In this document: in pieces, positions 1 through 8,565 of the stretch
How the letters are laid out: the number at the start of each line of letters is the position of its first letter
Numbering within the stretch: the first letter of the stretch is position 1
Assembly: GCA_947632425.1 (NCBI GenBank)
Contig: CANRPG010000006.1
Span: 1 to 23,754, forward strand
Direction: 5' to 3'
From: an uncultured Clostridia bacterium
GTDB lineage: Bacteria > Bacillota > Clostridia > Oscillospirales > Ruminococcaceae
Length of the DNA: 23,754 nucleotides
Program-made: the position numbers and the translations under genes
Notes under the pieces: model-generated
Database searches by the model: none
The model's input: only the letters and a program-made list of their open reading frames with translations
What the model was told of the DNA's origin: nothing

Positions 1-2
1 TA

Positions 3-452
3 ACGGTCTCCTATATTTTAGAGCGTTGTGATGAAATACCTGCGGCAGATCTTTATGTGATAGCCATAGGTACAAATGATGTGCGCTACCGCGACGAAAA
101 CACCTGCGCCATGACCACAGAAAGCTATGCCAAGGAGATAAAGAAGCTCCATGATAAGCTTTTGCAGAAAGCGCCGCAGGCAAGGTTTGTTTTCATCGCG
201 CCTTGGTACTCTACAGACGGCGACAATGTAAGTGCATTGAGTTTTGCAGAAAAAACTGCCTTCAACGAGGAGTATTCAGCCGCGCTGGAAAGTGTTTGCA
301 AAACGCTTGGCTGTGACTATATAAATGCAAACCCGTATATAAAAAATATGCTTGATACAAATATCCAGAGCAAATACCTGCTTGACCATATCCACCCGAA
401 TATCATAAACGGCGTTGTAATGTATTCTGAAGCGGTGCTGAAAGGCGGGTAG
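3..452 (+). CDS. SGNH/GDSL-family hydrolase, C-terminal part (5' end outside window)
   Basis: The frame is open from the first bases of the window and an in-frame GTG at 57 lies inside a conserved stretch, so this is the 3' part of a longer gene. Two hallmark SGNH blocks are visible: block III as AIGTND (the Asn is the oxyanion-hole residue) and block V as DHIHPN, which supplies the catalytic Asp and His. The nucleophile Ser (block I, GDS) would lie upstream of the window. Family members are esterases or acylhydrolases acting on acetylated or acylated carbohydrates, lipids or cell-wall material; the substrate cannot be told from this fragment. The gene ends at a strong hairpin terminator and appears unrelated to the operon that follows. 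The family call is fairly secure, the specific activity is not. Confidence 0.8.
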   Translation, partial: TVSYILERCDEIPAADLYVIAIGTNDVRYRDENTCAMTTESYAKEIKKLHDKLLQKAPQARFVFIAPWYSTDGDNVSALSFAEKTAFNEEYSAALESVCKTLGCDYINANPYIKNMLDTNIQSKYLLDHIHPNIINGVVMYSEAVLKGG

Positions 453-470
453 GGTATATAAAACAAAAAG

Positions 471-504
471 AACTTCCGGTCACATAAACGACCGGAAGTT
501 TTTT
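471..504 (+). terminator. Rho-independent terminator after the SGNH hydrolase gene
   Basis: A perfect 11-bp stem AACTTCCGGTC (471-481) / GACCGGAAGTT (490-500) with an 8-nt loop is followed by a T run. An A-rich stretch precedes it. It isolates the hydrolase gene from the downstream operon. Confidence 0.9.
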
Positions 505-846
505 GCGTAATTTAGAGATAAGCGAAATACTCAGTTATATTTATGAACGTCCGACTGTCAAAAAATGTCAACTTGTCATCTCATAACGTAAACTCTGCGT
601 CAGAAGCACATTATTGTATATATTTCACAAAAGCATACTGAAAATAATGAAATTTAATAACCAAATTGCTTGACAAAATATGACGTTATGTGGTATACTA
701 TTGTATATCAACAATTATTTTGATTACATTTGCAGCTTTTAATAAACAAAATGCACAAATGATATTACCGTAATCATAATGAAAAATGAGAACCTTTTCT
801 CTGTAGAATAGACTTATATACCGTATTGAAAGGCAGTGATTGTTTA
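505..846 (+). other. Intergenic region with operon promoter and long leader
   Basis: About 340 bases without a gene. It contains the promoter at 670-699, three TGTCA words (556-560, 566-570, 574-578), and an inverted pair ATAACGT (583-589) / ACGTTAT (683-689), the second arm of which lies between the -35 and -10 boxes. From the predicted start (about 706) the untranslated leader would be about 140 nt. I see no riboswitch or stable hairpin that I recognise in it. Confidence 0.5.
670..699 (+). promoter_or_regulatory. SigA-type extended -10 promoter for the contractile injection operon
   Basis: TTGACA (670-675), an 18-nt spacer, then TATACT (694-699) preceded by TGG, which gives an extended -10 (TGN). 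It is the only strong promoter seen ahead of the nine-gene run, so it probably drives the whole operon. Confidence 0.75.
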
Positions 847-2100
847 ATGGAAAATAAGCATTTAAACAAAAACGCCAAATTTAAATGCGGAAATGGTAAT
901 GCAGTCTGGTTCAGACCGGAGAACGGCGATATTAAAGTCAAGATCAATGGAGCTGAAGCTTTACTGACTGACTGCTGTTTAAGTTTGATAGGTTCTCCAA
1001 GACCCGGGCAGTGTAATCTGGTTCCCGATCCTGCTACAGGAGCGCCCGGGATGTGTACGGCCGCAATGATAAGAGGCTCTTGGTCAAACAATTCCGGTTT
1101 AACAATAGCAGGCAAAGGCGTATTAAACAGCGGCTGCTCAATCAGCTGTCCCGTTGGAGGCACTATAACACCTTTTAAGCCGACCACTATGAATATAAAT
1201 GTAGATGATGCATCAAAAACTCTGAAAGTCGACATTAACTCCGGCAATTTAACTGATAATAAAATAAGTTCTGATGTCGCAGCATATAACAGTGAATCCG
1301 TATCAATTGAACAAGCACATGAAGAAAAGGAAGATATACAAGAAGTGGAATTTGCATTGTGCGACTACAAAAATTGCAGCAAGGCCGGTGAATGTGAATA
1401 TTTAAAAACCGCACACACTTTGAAAGAGACAAACGAAAGTAAAAATGCAGCTGAGTTAAAAAACAATATGGGAAGAGATACTTTTGATTTGTATGCAGGG
1501 GATTGTGCAGATATTGCTACTACTTCATACAAAAGCAATATGTACAGCATAGCTCATCATCATATAGTACCCCCTAATCAGTGTTTTAAGACATTTGCAG
1601 AAATAGTTAAGTTAGCCAACTACTACGGTTATGATATCAATAAAGCGGAAAATGGTATAAGTTTGCCAACAATGAATATCGGATATGATAAGCAGACCTT
1701 AGAATTGCGTAAAGAAATAGCATTTCAAGCAATGGCAGTACTGGGAAGACAATGGCACAAAGGCGGTCATAAGTATGCATGTAAAATAAGTGCCGAAATG
1801 GACAGCCTTCTTCCCAGACCATTCAAGCATTATAAAGATGCTGTAGATGCCGAACTAACAAGCTTTTGCAACAAGTTGAATGAAGATATTAGATGCAGAT
1901 CTGAAAACTTTGATCAGCAAGCAGCACAATTCATCAGCGCGATGGATCATATATGCGAAAGGATCGCCAAAAAACTCAGGAGATTTGAAGATGATCATCA
2001 AAAAGCCTATCCCTTTTTTATATCAAAACTAGCCTTCTTTTATGCATATAGAGAAGAATTGGCAGATTATGAAGATGAGATATTCAGGAAAGATGGATGA
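847..2100 (+). CDS. PAAR-like (DUF4280) spike-tip protein fused to an AHH-type nuclease toxin domain
   Basis: Start: ATG at 847, with a GAAAGG 13 nt upstream; an in-frame TTG at 826 has no ribosome site. The protein is 417 aa. Residues about 10-125 match the DUF4280/PAAR-like pattern: repeated Gly/Cys-rich beta turns, a GQCN segment followed by a distal Cys, then the ISCPVGGTI motif. PAAR-like domains cap the VgrG spike and carry cargo. A linker holds C172-x4-C177-x5-C183. The C-terminal part has the HNH/EndoVII-like AHH signature: A236-H-H-H-I-V-P, then N269-G-I-x-L-P, then H304-K-G-G-H308, followed by a long helical tail. AHH domains are nuclease toxins of polymorphic toxin systems. The next gene overlaps by 4 bases and looks like an immunity gene, which supports a toxin role. 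Delivery through the downstream sheath, tube and spike is inferred. I am confident of the domain layout; cutting activity is unproven. Confidence 0.85.
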   Translation: MENKHLNKNAKFKCGNGNAVWFRPENGDIKVKINGAEALLTDCCLSLIGSPRPGQCNLVPDPATGAPGMCTAAMIRGSWSNNSGLTIAGKGVLNSGCSISCPVGGTITPFKPTTMNINVDDASKTLKVDINSGNLTDNKISSDVAAYNSESVSIEQAHEEKEDIQEVEFALCDYKNCSKAGECEYLKTAHTLKETNESKNAAELKNNMGRDTFDLYAGDCADIATTSYKSNMYSIAHHHIVPPNQCFKTFAEIVKLANYYGYDINKAENGISLPTMNIGYDKQTLELRKEIAFQAMAVLGRQWHKGGHKYACKISAEMDSLLPRPFKHYKDAVDAELTSFCNKLNEDIRCRSENFDQQAAQFISAMDHICERIAKKLRRFEDDHQKAYPFFISKLAFFYAYREELADYEDEIFRKDG

Positions 2101-2630
2101 GAATGAGTAAATATTATTCAATAGAAGCAGCAACGAATGTCGAAGAATATATAAGTGTGAAGAATGGTATGAAAAAATATGAGAGAAGCTGTCAAATGTC
2201 TGAACTTCAATTTTTAAGTACTGATCCGATCACAGTAGAGGTTGACGAGGATAGCGGCAAAGTTTTTCAAGATTTTATTTATGACAAAGGAGTCCCTGTT
2301 ATATCTGACAGATTAAAAGATTTTTTAGACGGATTTGGTGTTGATTATCTTTTTTATAAAAAAGTGATTTTAACAAAACAAAAACTTGCTATAGAGGAAT
2401 TATACTGGTTAGCGTTGCCTCAAAGGATCAACTGTTTGAACAGAGATGAGAGTGATATTGATGAGGTACTTAATTATGCTGATGAAATAGTCATAAATGA
2501 TGATAAGGTCGGCAGATATGACATTTTCAAATTAGCCGGTGTTACAAATCTTGAAATAATTATTTCAGATAGATTGGCAAAGGCTCTTAAAACTAAAAAA
2601 TTTGTTGGTTTACATATCAATATATTATAA
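2097..2630 (+). CDS. Imm11-like (DUF1629) immunity protein for the AHH toxin
   Basis: 177 aa, starting within the toxin stop codon (ATGA overlap); a second in-frame ATG at 2103 is a possible alternative start. The ribosome site AGGAAAG lies just upstream. The pattern resembles the Imm11/DUF1629 immunity family: a mid-protein 'VISDRLKDFL' block, a 'RINCLNRDESD' segment, then a C-terminal 'IFKLAGV...IIISDRLAKALK...GLHI' block. No signal peptide or membrane segment is present, so it should be cytosolic, where it would bind and block the partner nuclease in the producer and its siblings. Translational coupling to the toxin fits an effector-immunity pair. The Imm11 assignment rests on pattern memory and is less sure than the immunity role inferred from position. 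Confidence 0.7.
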   Translation: MRMSKYYSIEAATNVEEYISVKNGMKKYERSCQMSELQFLSTDPITVEVDEDSGKVFQDFIYDKGVPVISDRLKDFLDGFGVDYLFYKKVILTKQKLAIEELYWLALPQRINCLNRDESDIDEVLNYADEIVINDDKVGRYDIFKLAGVTNLEIIISDRLAKALKTKKFVGLHINIL

Positions 2631-2649
2631 TAATTGGAGGTACGATACA

Positions 2650-4866
2650 ATGGTAATGGAACCGATGGATGTTGTTAAACAGACAGGAAAAACTATTATC
2701 TTCGAAGAATTCAACAAAGACGAAAAGATAATGGATCTTGTCACTCTGCTTACCAGAGATGACGAAGAGATCTCACTTGAGAAATTCAAGGAAGCTTTGA
2801 TGGGATCAGATTCAGAACTGGTAGTTGAAAGCTTTGCAGAGTTTGTTGAGAAATTCTCCCCAACGATATATGAAACTGTTGTAAAAGCCGAAGACGGCTC
2901 AACTCGTTTCGTATATGATTTGGAGAAACCAAAATACGCTTGTACTGAAATCAAACTAAAAGATCATGCGTTTTATAAAATGATCATGGCTCTTCTGGAT
3001 AGAAAAGCTTCATCTGATAAGGGAAATCTGGAGTTTCCTTATGATGATTTGAAGAAAGTCCTTTCTCCTGAATCCGAGATGGAAGAATGTAAAAAAATCC
3101 GCAAGAACCTACTCAGTAATACTAGAGAATATTTAAGATTGACCGAAAGCGGAGAACCAAGTTCAGAAGCAGACCGGTTTGCTCAAAACATTTTAGAGAT
3201 AAGAGATAAGATCATTGATAAGTATCAGAATAAGAGTCCGCTTGCATTATTACCGCTTCTTATTGCCGATAAGCAAAGCCAGATCGATAAGATGAAAACC
3301 GCTGAAGAACCACAGGGTGAGTCAAGCGAAGTTAAATCGATTCCCTGCAATTACACATTCGACGAACGAGGAAACTTGCAGTTGATCGAGCAAATCGAAT
3401 CCGATGACGCAACAATTGAAGAATCCCACGATGATGGTATATTGCAGCTTGTTGAGGTAGTCAAGGATGATTTTCAAGAATCGGCTCCTGTTTCCTTTAG
3501 AGATAATGCATATGTGGAGAATATCGTAGTTTCCGTTTTTGTTCCTAGCGGCGGAGCTCAGCTATCAATTAGCGACCGTGGTGAGCTGGAAGTTGCTAAA
3601 AAGCAATTACAGGACATTTACAAAAGCAGTTTGGAAAGCTTTGCCAAAGCTGTAGCAGCAGTTGTAGAAAAATTCGCCGGGGTTAAAAGCTTTTTTGATC
3701 ATGCCGCTCCTGATGGCAGACTGCCGCGTGATGTGTCTGTGATCATCTCAAACTGCAAAGTTGATGCTATTCTTAATGATGAACTGGCTAAGAAACGGTT
3801 TAAGAAGTACTTCTCAGCTTTAAGTAGAGAAAAGGATATTAATAAGATCTGGTTTGGCATTATTCCGGCTGTATCTTCTGGAAATGTCGGACAATCAACT
3901 GTCAGAAAGACAGCAGATCCTTTTGGAAAGCATTCAGCAGATAGTTCAGCGGTAAAAAAGGATGCCAACGGCTTAGTTGTTTTGGAGACAGTAAAGGAAA
4001 TGCTATCTATACTTACAGAGGTTAAGATAATGACTTTTGTAAACTATAAAGCTGATGAGAAAACCGGTTTTATTGAGCTGACTGATAAAAGAGTCGACCA
4101 ATATAAGAAAGATTTTGAAAGTGTTAACAGCGAATATGCAGTCTTTGTTTATCCCAACTTCACAATTCTTCCAAAGGAAAAGAATGCTGTAAAAATCGGT
4201 ACAGAGTGGCGTTCCGAAGAAGATATGGAAGTCGGGGCTTATATCACGATTCCCGGGATCTACCTTGATGCATCGTATGTTGCTTGCGGAATGATGGTTG
4301 GCGTTCAGAACTATAGCTTGTTAAAAGCTAAGGGATTTAAAGTAAAGCCAAAGTATCCATGTGTGCGTTTTGATCTCGAAGATGCGGAAAACTCAAAGCG
4401 TATTACTACCCACTTAAACAGAGAAACAACAACCGAAATGCAAAGACAGGTGAAAGATGCCATTATGGAAGACCGCTTTGGATTTGTCTTTGCTGATAAT
4501 AAAATCATTTTTGATGGACGTGTCTTGAATAATAGCTATGTAATAAATGCAAGAAGCCTCAAGAGAGATGAAAATGGTAAATACAAGAGCCTTTATAAAA
4601 CTCTTGTAAGAAGCTTGGTAGACCAACTTCTCAGAGCTTCAGCTGAGAATGTTACAGATCAGACTGTCAGCCGCTTTCTTGAAGATTATGTTGATTCATG
4701 GAAACGCGATAATAAGGATGAAGACAGGAAATATGCCAACAGGATTCTTCTTGAAGGTGAAACCATAGAACTTAATCCCGGTAAGCACAGATTGCTTGTT
4801 ACATATAATAAGGAGCAGGAAGTCTGGGATGATATTGTAATCAATGATTCAGAAAGCGAGGAATAA
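2650..4866 (+). CDS. Contractile sheath protein, TssC-like, with a long N-terminal extension
   Basis: Start: ATG at 2650, chosen because GGAGG (2636-2640) sits 9 nt upstream; the open frame reaches back into the previous gene but without a ribosome site. 738 aa. Residues about 1-230 are mostly helical and of unknown type, followed by an acidic, probably disordered linker (about 230-280). Residues about 282-738 look like a T6SS/phage-tail sheath: beta strand 'ENIVVSVFVP', a core with 'FVYPNFTILP', W520, and 'GAYITIPGIYLDASYVACGMM' (from G529), the region TssC-type sheaths use for core packing. The C terminus ends in a strand-like segment that could form the inter-subunit handshake. TssB and TssC are normally separate; no separate TssB gene is seen, so the N-terminal part may replace it. 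The operon position, immediately before the tube gene, matches sheath-tube order in T6SS and phage tails. Confidence 0.7.
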   Translation: MVMEPMDVVKQTGKTIIFEEFNKDEKIMDLVTLLTRDDEEISLEKFKEALMGSDSELVVESFAEFVEKFSPTIYETVVKAEDGSTRFVYDLEKPKYACTEIKLKDHAFYKMIMALLDRKASSDKGNLEFPYDDLKKVLSPESEMEECKKIRKNLLSNTREYLRLTESGEPSSEADRFAQNILEIRDKIIDKYQNKSPLALLPLLIADKQSQIDKMKTAEEPQGESSEVKSIPCNYTFDERGNLQLIEQIESDDATIEESHDDGILQLVEVVKDDFQESAPVSFRDNAYVENIVVSVFVPSGGAQLSISDRGELEVAKKQLQDIYKSSLESFAKAVAAVVEKFAGVKSFFDHAAPDGRLPRDVSVIISNCKVDAILNDELAKKRFKKYFSALSREKDINKIWFGIIPAVSSGNVGQSTVRKTADPFGKHSADSSAVKKDANGLVVLETVKEMLSILTEVKIMTFVNYKADEKTGFIELTDKRVDQYKKDFESVNSEYAVFVYPNFTILPKEKNAVKIGTEWRSEEDMEVGAYITIPGIYLDASYVACGMMVGVQNYSLLKAKGFKVKPKYPCVRFDLEDAENSKRITTHLNRETTTEMQRQVKDAIMEDRFGFVFADNKIIFDGRVLNNSYVINARSLKRDENGKYKSLYKTLVRSLVDQLLRASAENVTDQTVSRFLEDYVDSWKRDNKDEDRKYANRILLEGETIELNPGKHRLLVTYNKEQEVWDDIVINDSESEE

Positions 4867-4869
4867 AAT

Positions 4870-5304
4870 ATGAATTATAAATTATGTATCGAAGGATCCG
4901 GCGGAAAGATCAATATTACTGATCCCGATGTGATCAAGAAGATCAGTATCAAGATCTCGCAGAGCGACAAGTCAGCAAACGACAGATCTGATCAGCTTTT
5001 TGGCGATTTGGTGATACAGGGCGTTCTTACTGATAAGTCACAGCAGGAAACAAAGGAATTGTTTGATTGGGCTATGAAAACCGATAAAGCCAATGTGTAT
5101 AAAACAGTATCAATTCAAGTGTATAACCAGCAAGAACTGTTGAGAGATTACTATTTGAAGGAAATGTACTGCACAAGCTATGAAGAGATCTTCAATGAAT
5201 ATATTGCTTCCGATGGTGAGGAAGGCGATTCGATCGGCTCATTTGTGCTAGTAATGAAACAAAGAAAAGGCTCAATTGAAACTATCGTTGTTTCTTGCGA
5301 GTAG
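4870..5304 (+). CDS. Hcp-like inner tube protein
   Basis: 144 aa, starting 3 nt after the sheath stop codon, with GAGG about 8 nt upstream of the ATG. The size fits Hcp/TssD and gp19-type tail tube proteins. The layout is beta-rich with a central 'FGDLVIQGVL' strand, an amphipathic helix (about residues 58-70), then 'VYKTVSIQVY' and 'DYYLKEMYC' strand pairs, as expected for the two-sheet tube barrel with one flanking helix. It lies between the sheath gene and the VgrG-like gene, where the tube gene sits in most contractile systems. The protein would polymerise as hexameric rings inside the sheath. The sequence is too divergent for certainty from inspection alone; the call leans on size, fold pattern and context. 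Confidence 0.65.
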   Translation: MNYKLCIEGSGGKINITDPDVIKKISIKISQSDKSANDRSDQLFGDLVIQGVLTDKSQQETKELFDWAMKTDKANVYKTVSIQVYNQQELLRDYYLKEMYCTSYEEIFNEYIASDGEEGDSIGSFVLVMKQRKGSIETIVVSCE

Positions 5305-5313
5305 GGTGATCAT

Positions 5314-6621
5314 ATGAAGATAAGTGGATTTGATTATATCATCAGCATTGAAAGCTTTGAATACTTAAATTGCGTAGATAATCATGAATTGTGTTCTTTT
5401 TCTGCCTGGATGAAAGAGGAAGACCTTGACAAAGCGTTGGCAAATTCTGATTGCGATATAGATTTTGAAGATGATTGTTTCAAATTCACAGGTCATGTTA
5501 CAGATGTTTCTGTATCAAGAGATGTTAGTGGTATTTTTATTGAAGTTAAGACGATCGGAAAAACATATAGGTCTGATCAGGAACATTTTAGCCGAATATT
5601 CCAACAGGAGGATAAAACTATATCTGACATACTCTCTCGCATGAAGAGTATGTCGGATATAGAATTTCAATATAAAGATGATCCCACAATTAAGGATATC
5701 ATATTTCAGAATGATGAAACTGAATGGGCATTCATCAAACGATTGATAAATCGTTTTGGACTTCATTTGTTCTCTAGTGAATCTCCATACATAGGTAAAT
5801 ATGGAATTGATAAGTCCGAAATTAATAATGATCAACTTATAGATTATCGATTTACCGACAATTCTAATAGTTCATATTTATTTTGCAGAACAGATATTTC
5901 GCTTAGTATTGGAACTCAGATCAAATATATGAATAAAGAGTTTTATGTAAGTGTAAAGAAGTATGTATTGGATAAAGGAAAGTATTATTTTGAATATAAA
6001 CTTGATCAAATTAGTACCAACTTAGAAATAAAAAAGGATCTTGTAAACGAATATCTTTATGCCGAGGTTACTAATAATAATGATCCGCACAAAAGGGGAA
6101 GACTTCAAGTCGATTTTGGAAACGAAAATATAGAGGACTGCATGAAAGATAGTCCAATGTGGATAGATAGACTGGATTCTTATGCAAGTAAAGGATCCGG
6201 TCCGGTTTTTATTCCTCAAATAGGTGATATAGTGAGAGTTCACCTGTTTAACGGAGATGGTAAGATAGTCGGATGTGTAAGAAGTGAAGCGTATAGCAGC
6301 CCATACGATGATTGCAATTTTAAGTATCTGCTGCTTGATGATGACATTTATATTATGTTTGGTGACGGAAAAATAACCGTTCATTATAAAGAAGAAGTAG
6401 TAGCATTATCTGAAGATGAAATAAATATTGCAGCAGGTGATAAAGCAGCAATTCATTGTTCAAAGGACAGAGTTTTGATTCAAAAAGATAAGGCCGGCAT
6501 TGAAATAACCTCAGATATCAATGCAACCGGTGGTAAATTCATTGTTGAAGCAAAGGGAGATGCATCTGTTTCAGCAACAAATGTTAATATAAAAGGCAAG
6601 AGTGGAGTGAGCATCAACTGA
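5314..6621 (+). CDS. VgrG-like spike protein (gp27/gp5-type)
   Basis: 435 aa; ATG at 5314 with AGGGTG upstream. The N-terminal half resembles the gp27-like hub: 'FTGHVTDVSVSRD', then 'KTISDILSRM' and 'NDETEWAFIKRLINRFGLHLF', which matches the VgrG 'ES-x-x-x-F-x-x-R-L-x-E-x-x-G' region. Residues about 247-320 form the gp5 OB-fold: 'YAEVTNNNDPHKRGRLQVDF' (from about 249) and 'FIPQIGDIVRVHLFNGD' (from F299). From about 370 onward come short Val/Ile/Gly-rich repeats ending in 'NVNIKGKSGVSIN', typical of the triple-stranded beta-helix needle. No extra C-terminal effector domain is present, so cargo is probably carried by the PAAR-like tip. It is shorter than proteobacterial VgrG, mainly through a compact hub. 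The family is well supported. Confidence 0.85.
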   Translation: MKISGFDYIISIESFEYLNCVDNHELCSFSAWMKEEDLDKALANSDCDIDFEDDCFKFTGHVTDVSVSRDVSGIFIEVKTIGKTYRSDQEHFSRIFQQEDKTISDILSRMKSMSDIEFQYKDDPTIKDIIFQNDETEWAFIKRLINRFGLHLFSSESPYIGKYGIDKSEINNDQLIDYRFTDNSNSSYLFCRTDISLSIGTQIKYMNKEFYVSVKKYVLDKGKYYFEYKLDQISTNLEIKKDLVNEYLYAEVTNNNDPHKRGRLQVDFGNENIEDCMKDSPMWIDRLDSYASKGSGPVFIPQIGDIVRVHLFNGDGKIVGCVRSEAYSSPYDDCNFKYLLLDDDIYIMFGDGKITVHYKEEVVALSEDEINIAAGDKAAIHCSKDRVLIQKDKAGIEITSDINATGGKFIVEAKGDASVSATNVNIKGKSGVSIN

Positions 6622-7832
6622 TGAATGAAATAGATAAAGAGAGCATTGAGAAAAAAATTACTTATTCAGTGTTTTCAGAAAATGACGAGGAAAATAAGTC
6701 AATAAAAAACGCTTTATTGGCTGTAATGAGAGAGCTGTGTGACTATACGAACGAGGTTAATTGTGCAATAGTTAATAACGCTCATAGGCATCAAGAAAAT
6801 TACCATATTAATGATATATTTACAGCTTTACTCCCTTTTGGAGACGATTCTGAATATGAAGCCATTGGTTTGTATAGAATGGCAGAGTATGACCCATTCA
6901 GAGTGTTCCTTGATTGCGAATATGATGAGATCAGAAACATTGTTGGCGATTTGACTAAAAGGGAACCGTATAAAGGCCATTATCTTAAAGACGGACAACA
7001 AGTGACATTTAAATACAGCCTTGGATTTGACAACACATTTATTAAAATGCAGGAGCTCTTGTTTGAATTCGCCGAGCATTATAATGTTAAAAATCCTTTG
7101 ATACTATCTCCATATAGCCACAAATCATTTTGGCTGGTGTTTGATGAGAATCTGAAAAAAGAGGGTGTCGATCTCGATTTTTGTTTTGAGGAAAACCGTA
7201 TACCGGTTTTAGACGGAGATTTTTGCCTGTATTGGAACATAAAGCAAAGTACAGAGAATGAAAAGACTTATGATGCAAAAGAGCCTTACGGTGATGCAAC
7301 AAAATATGTTTTTGCGTTCAATAAAACCAAAAAGGGGAAAATCCTTTTGCCGATCCCCAAAAACAATCAAACTGTAGTTTTTGATGTCAGTTTTGTTGAA
7401 AAAGGGGTTGAGCTGGTTACAAATCATGACATTGAAGATTTTATAATACTTGAATATATAGATCCGGACTTAAATTCAAGTATTGTTAAAGAAATACTGG
7501 CGAAGCGGCTTCTGTTCTCTAATGAGATAACCGATAAATTTCAAGTGCATAGAAGATTGTTATCGGAGGGTGATATTGAGCGAGCTATTGGTTGTTTTAT
7601 GGATTGGCACGATATACGCTGCGAAAGATCAGATGGCAACAGCAAACCTATAATAAGATATTCAAAAAAATATCGTGCTGATCGTAAAAGCAAGAACATG
7701 TTCAATACAATTCGCAGAGAATATATATGTATGATAAAAAAGGATAAGCGGTTCCTGACAGACTATGCAAATTATATTCTTGAATATTTAGAATATTATT
7801 ATCCTGAAATCGAATGGGCAGGTGAAGTATAA
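6621..7832 (+). CDS. Unrecognised protein in baseplate position (possibly TssF-like)
   Basis: 403 aa; its ATG shares one base with the VgrG-like stop codon (TGATG), so the two are probably translationally coupled. GGAGTGA lies upstream of the start. I do not recognise the family. No signal peptide or membrane helix is visible. The middle has alternating beta segments such as 'LDGDFCLYWNIKQ' and 'KGKILLPIPKNNQTVVFDVSFVEKGVELV'; the C-terminal 100 residues are basic and helical and end in a Tyr/Glu-rich tail. In T6SS and related machines the gene after the spike commonly encodes a baseplate wedge protein (TssF/gp6-like), and 'FCLYWNIK' recalls the Cys-x-x-x-x-N segment of TssF only loosely. A baseplate role is inferred from context. 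Confidence 0.45.
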   Translation: MNEIDKESIEKKITYSVFSENDEENKSIKNALLAVMRELCDYTNEVNCAIVNNAHRHQENYHINDIFTALLPFGDDSEYEAIGLYRMAEYDPFRVFLDCEYDEIRNIVGDLTKREPYKGHYLKDGQQVTFKYSLGFDNTFIKMQELLFEFAEHYNVKNPLILSPYSHKSFWLVFDENLKKEGVDLDFCFEENRIPVLDGDFCLYWNIKQSTENEKTYDAKEPYGDATKYVFAFNKTKKGKILLPIPKNNQTVVFDVSFVEKGVELVTNHDIEDFIILEYIDPDLNSSIVKEILAKRLLFSNEITDKFQVHRRLLSEGDIERAIGCFMDWHDIRCERSDGNSKPIIRYSKKYRADRKSKNMFNTIRREYICMIKKDKRFLTDYANYILEYLEYYYPEIEWAGEV

Positions 7833-8506
7833 TGCCTTATATTTGGGAAAATTACTCTGAAAATACCGAGTATTTGATCGATGAAAGAATGTGTCCGTAT
7901 ATAGAAGTGATGTATTCAAACACTCACCCAGTATATGTTAATCCTACAATTCGCTTTTCAAAGATATTTGATGCATCATACAACAGCGGAGATGATGAGC
8001 TTTTTGCGATAGATACTTTAAGGAGTGAAATTGGAGAAGAAGGGACAAGGAATATTACTAATGTTCTTTGTCACTATCTCTCACAATTAGACAGAATGAA
8101 GGGGCTTGATCCTTCACAACGGCTTATTGAAAAAATAAGAGATGAGATAGAATCAGGTTTGTGGGGAAAAAAAGTACAGCGGCTTTTCCCGAAGCTGACA
8201 ATTTCTGACAGAGACCGTATTCTGTATAACCTTGCGCACAGAATAAACGATGACAAACAGTCGTTCTTTATGGAGACTGTCAAAATGTTGTTTCCTGTTT
8301 CATCGCTGTGCTTTGATACAAAAGCTAGTCTGTATTATCTTTTTATTGGCAGCGATGAAACGGAGTACAATGTTAATAAGCTGGAAGTAATTAAGACCTT
8401 GTTCTGGACAGTAAATCGAAATCTTTATGTCGTTTGGCAATATCATTACGGGATCGTCGGCTGCGATGATACCATGCATATCAACAGTATACAAATCGTC
8501 AGATGA
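7832..8506 (+). CDS. Unrecognised protein, probable baseplate or sheath accessory
   Basis: 224 aa; its ATG overlaps the previous stop by one base (TAATG), again implying coupled translation. The N terminus has a Tyr/Asn-rich stretch with 'NPTIRFSKIF'; the middle is helical and charged ('YLSQLDRMKGLDPSQRLIEKIRDEIE'); the C terminus has hydrophobic beta or helical segments ('LYYLFIG', 'LFWTVNRNLYVVWQYHYG'). No signal peptide and no clear transmembrane helix. The length is greater than TssE/gp25 and shorter than TssG, and I see no gp25 motif. Its position after the 403-aa gene and before the ATPase suggests a structural or assembly role; the function is otherwise unknown. Confidence 0.45.
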   Translation: MPYIWENYSENTEYLIDERMCPYIEVMYSNTHPVYVNPTIRFSKIFDASYNSGDDELFAIDTLRSEIGEEGTRNITNVLCHYLSQLDRMKGLDPSQRLIEKIRDEIESGLWGKKVQRLFPKLTISDRDRILYNLAHRINDDKQSFFMETVKMLFPVSSLCFDTKASLYYLFIGSDETEYNVNKLEVIKTLFWTVNRNLYVVWQYHYGIVGCDDTMHINSIQIVR

Positions 8507-8565
8507 TCTTACGATCTGAATGTATTTCAAAAAAGCACTATTAAATAAAGGAGTGTCATATTTCA

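Noticed and set aside
774..1247. 157-aa minus-strand frame opposite the PAAR-like gene
   Set aside because: It is an antisense shadow of a well-supported gene, with no ribosome site or recognisable product.
2602..2649. Earlier start for the sheath gene inside the immunity gene
   Set aside because: There is no ribosome site there, while GGAGG lies 9 nt before the ATG at 2650.
8500..8518. CAGAT/ATCTG hairpin between the 224-aa and ATPase genes as a terminator
   Set aside because: The stem is only 5 bp with no T run; the operon most likely reads through.
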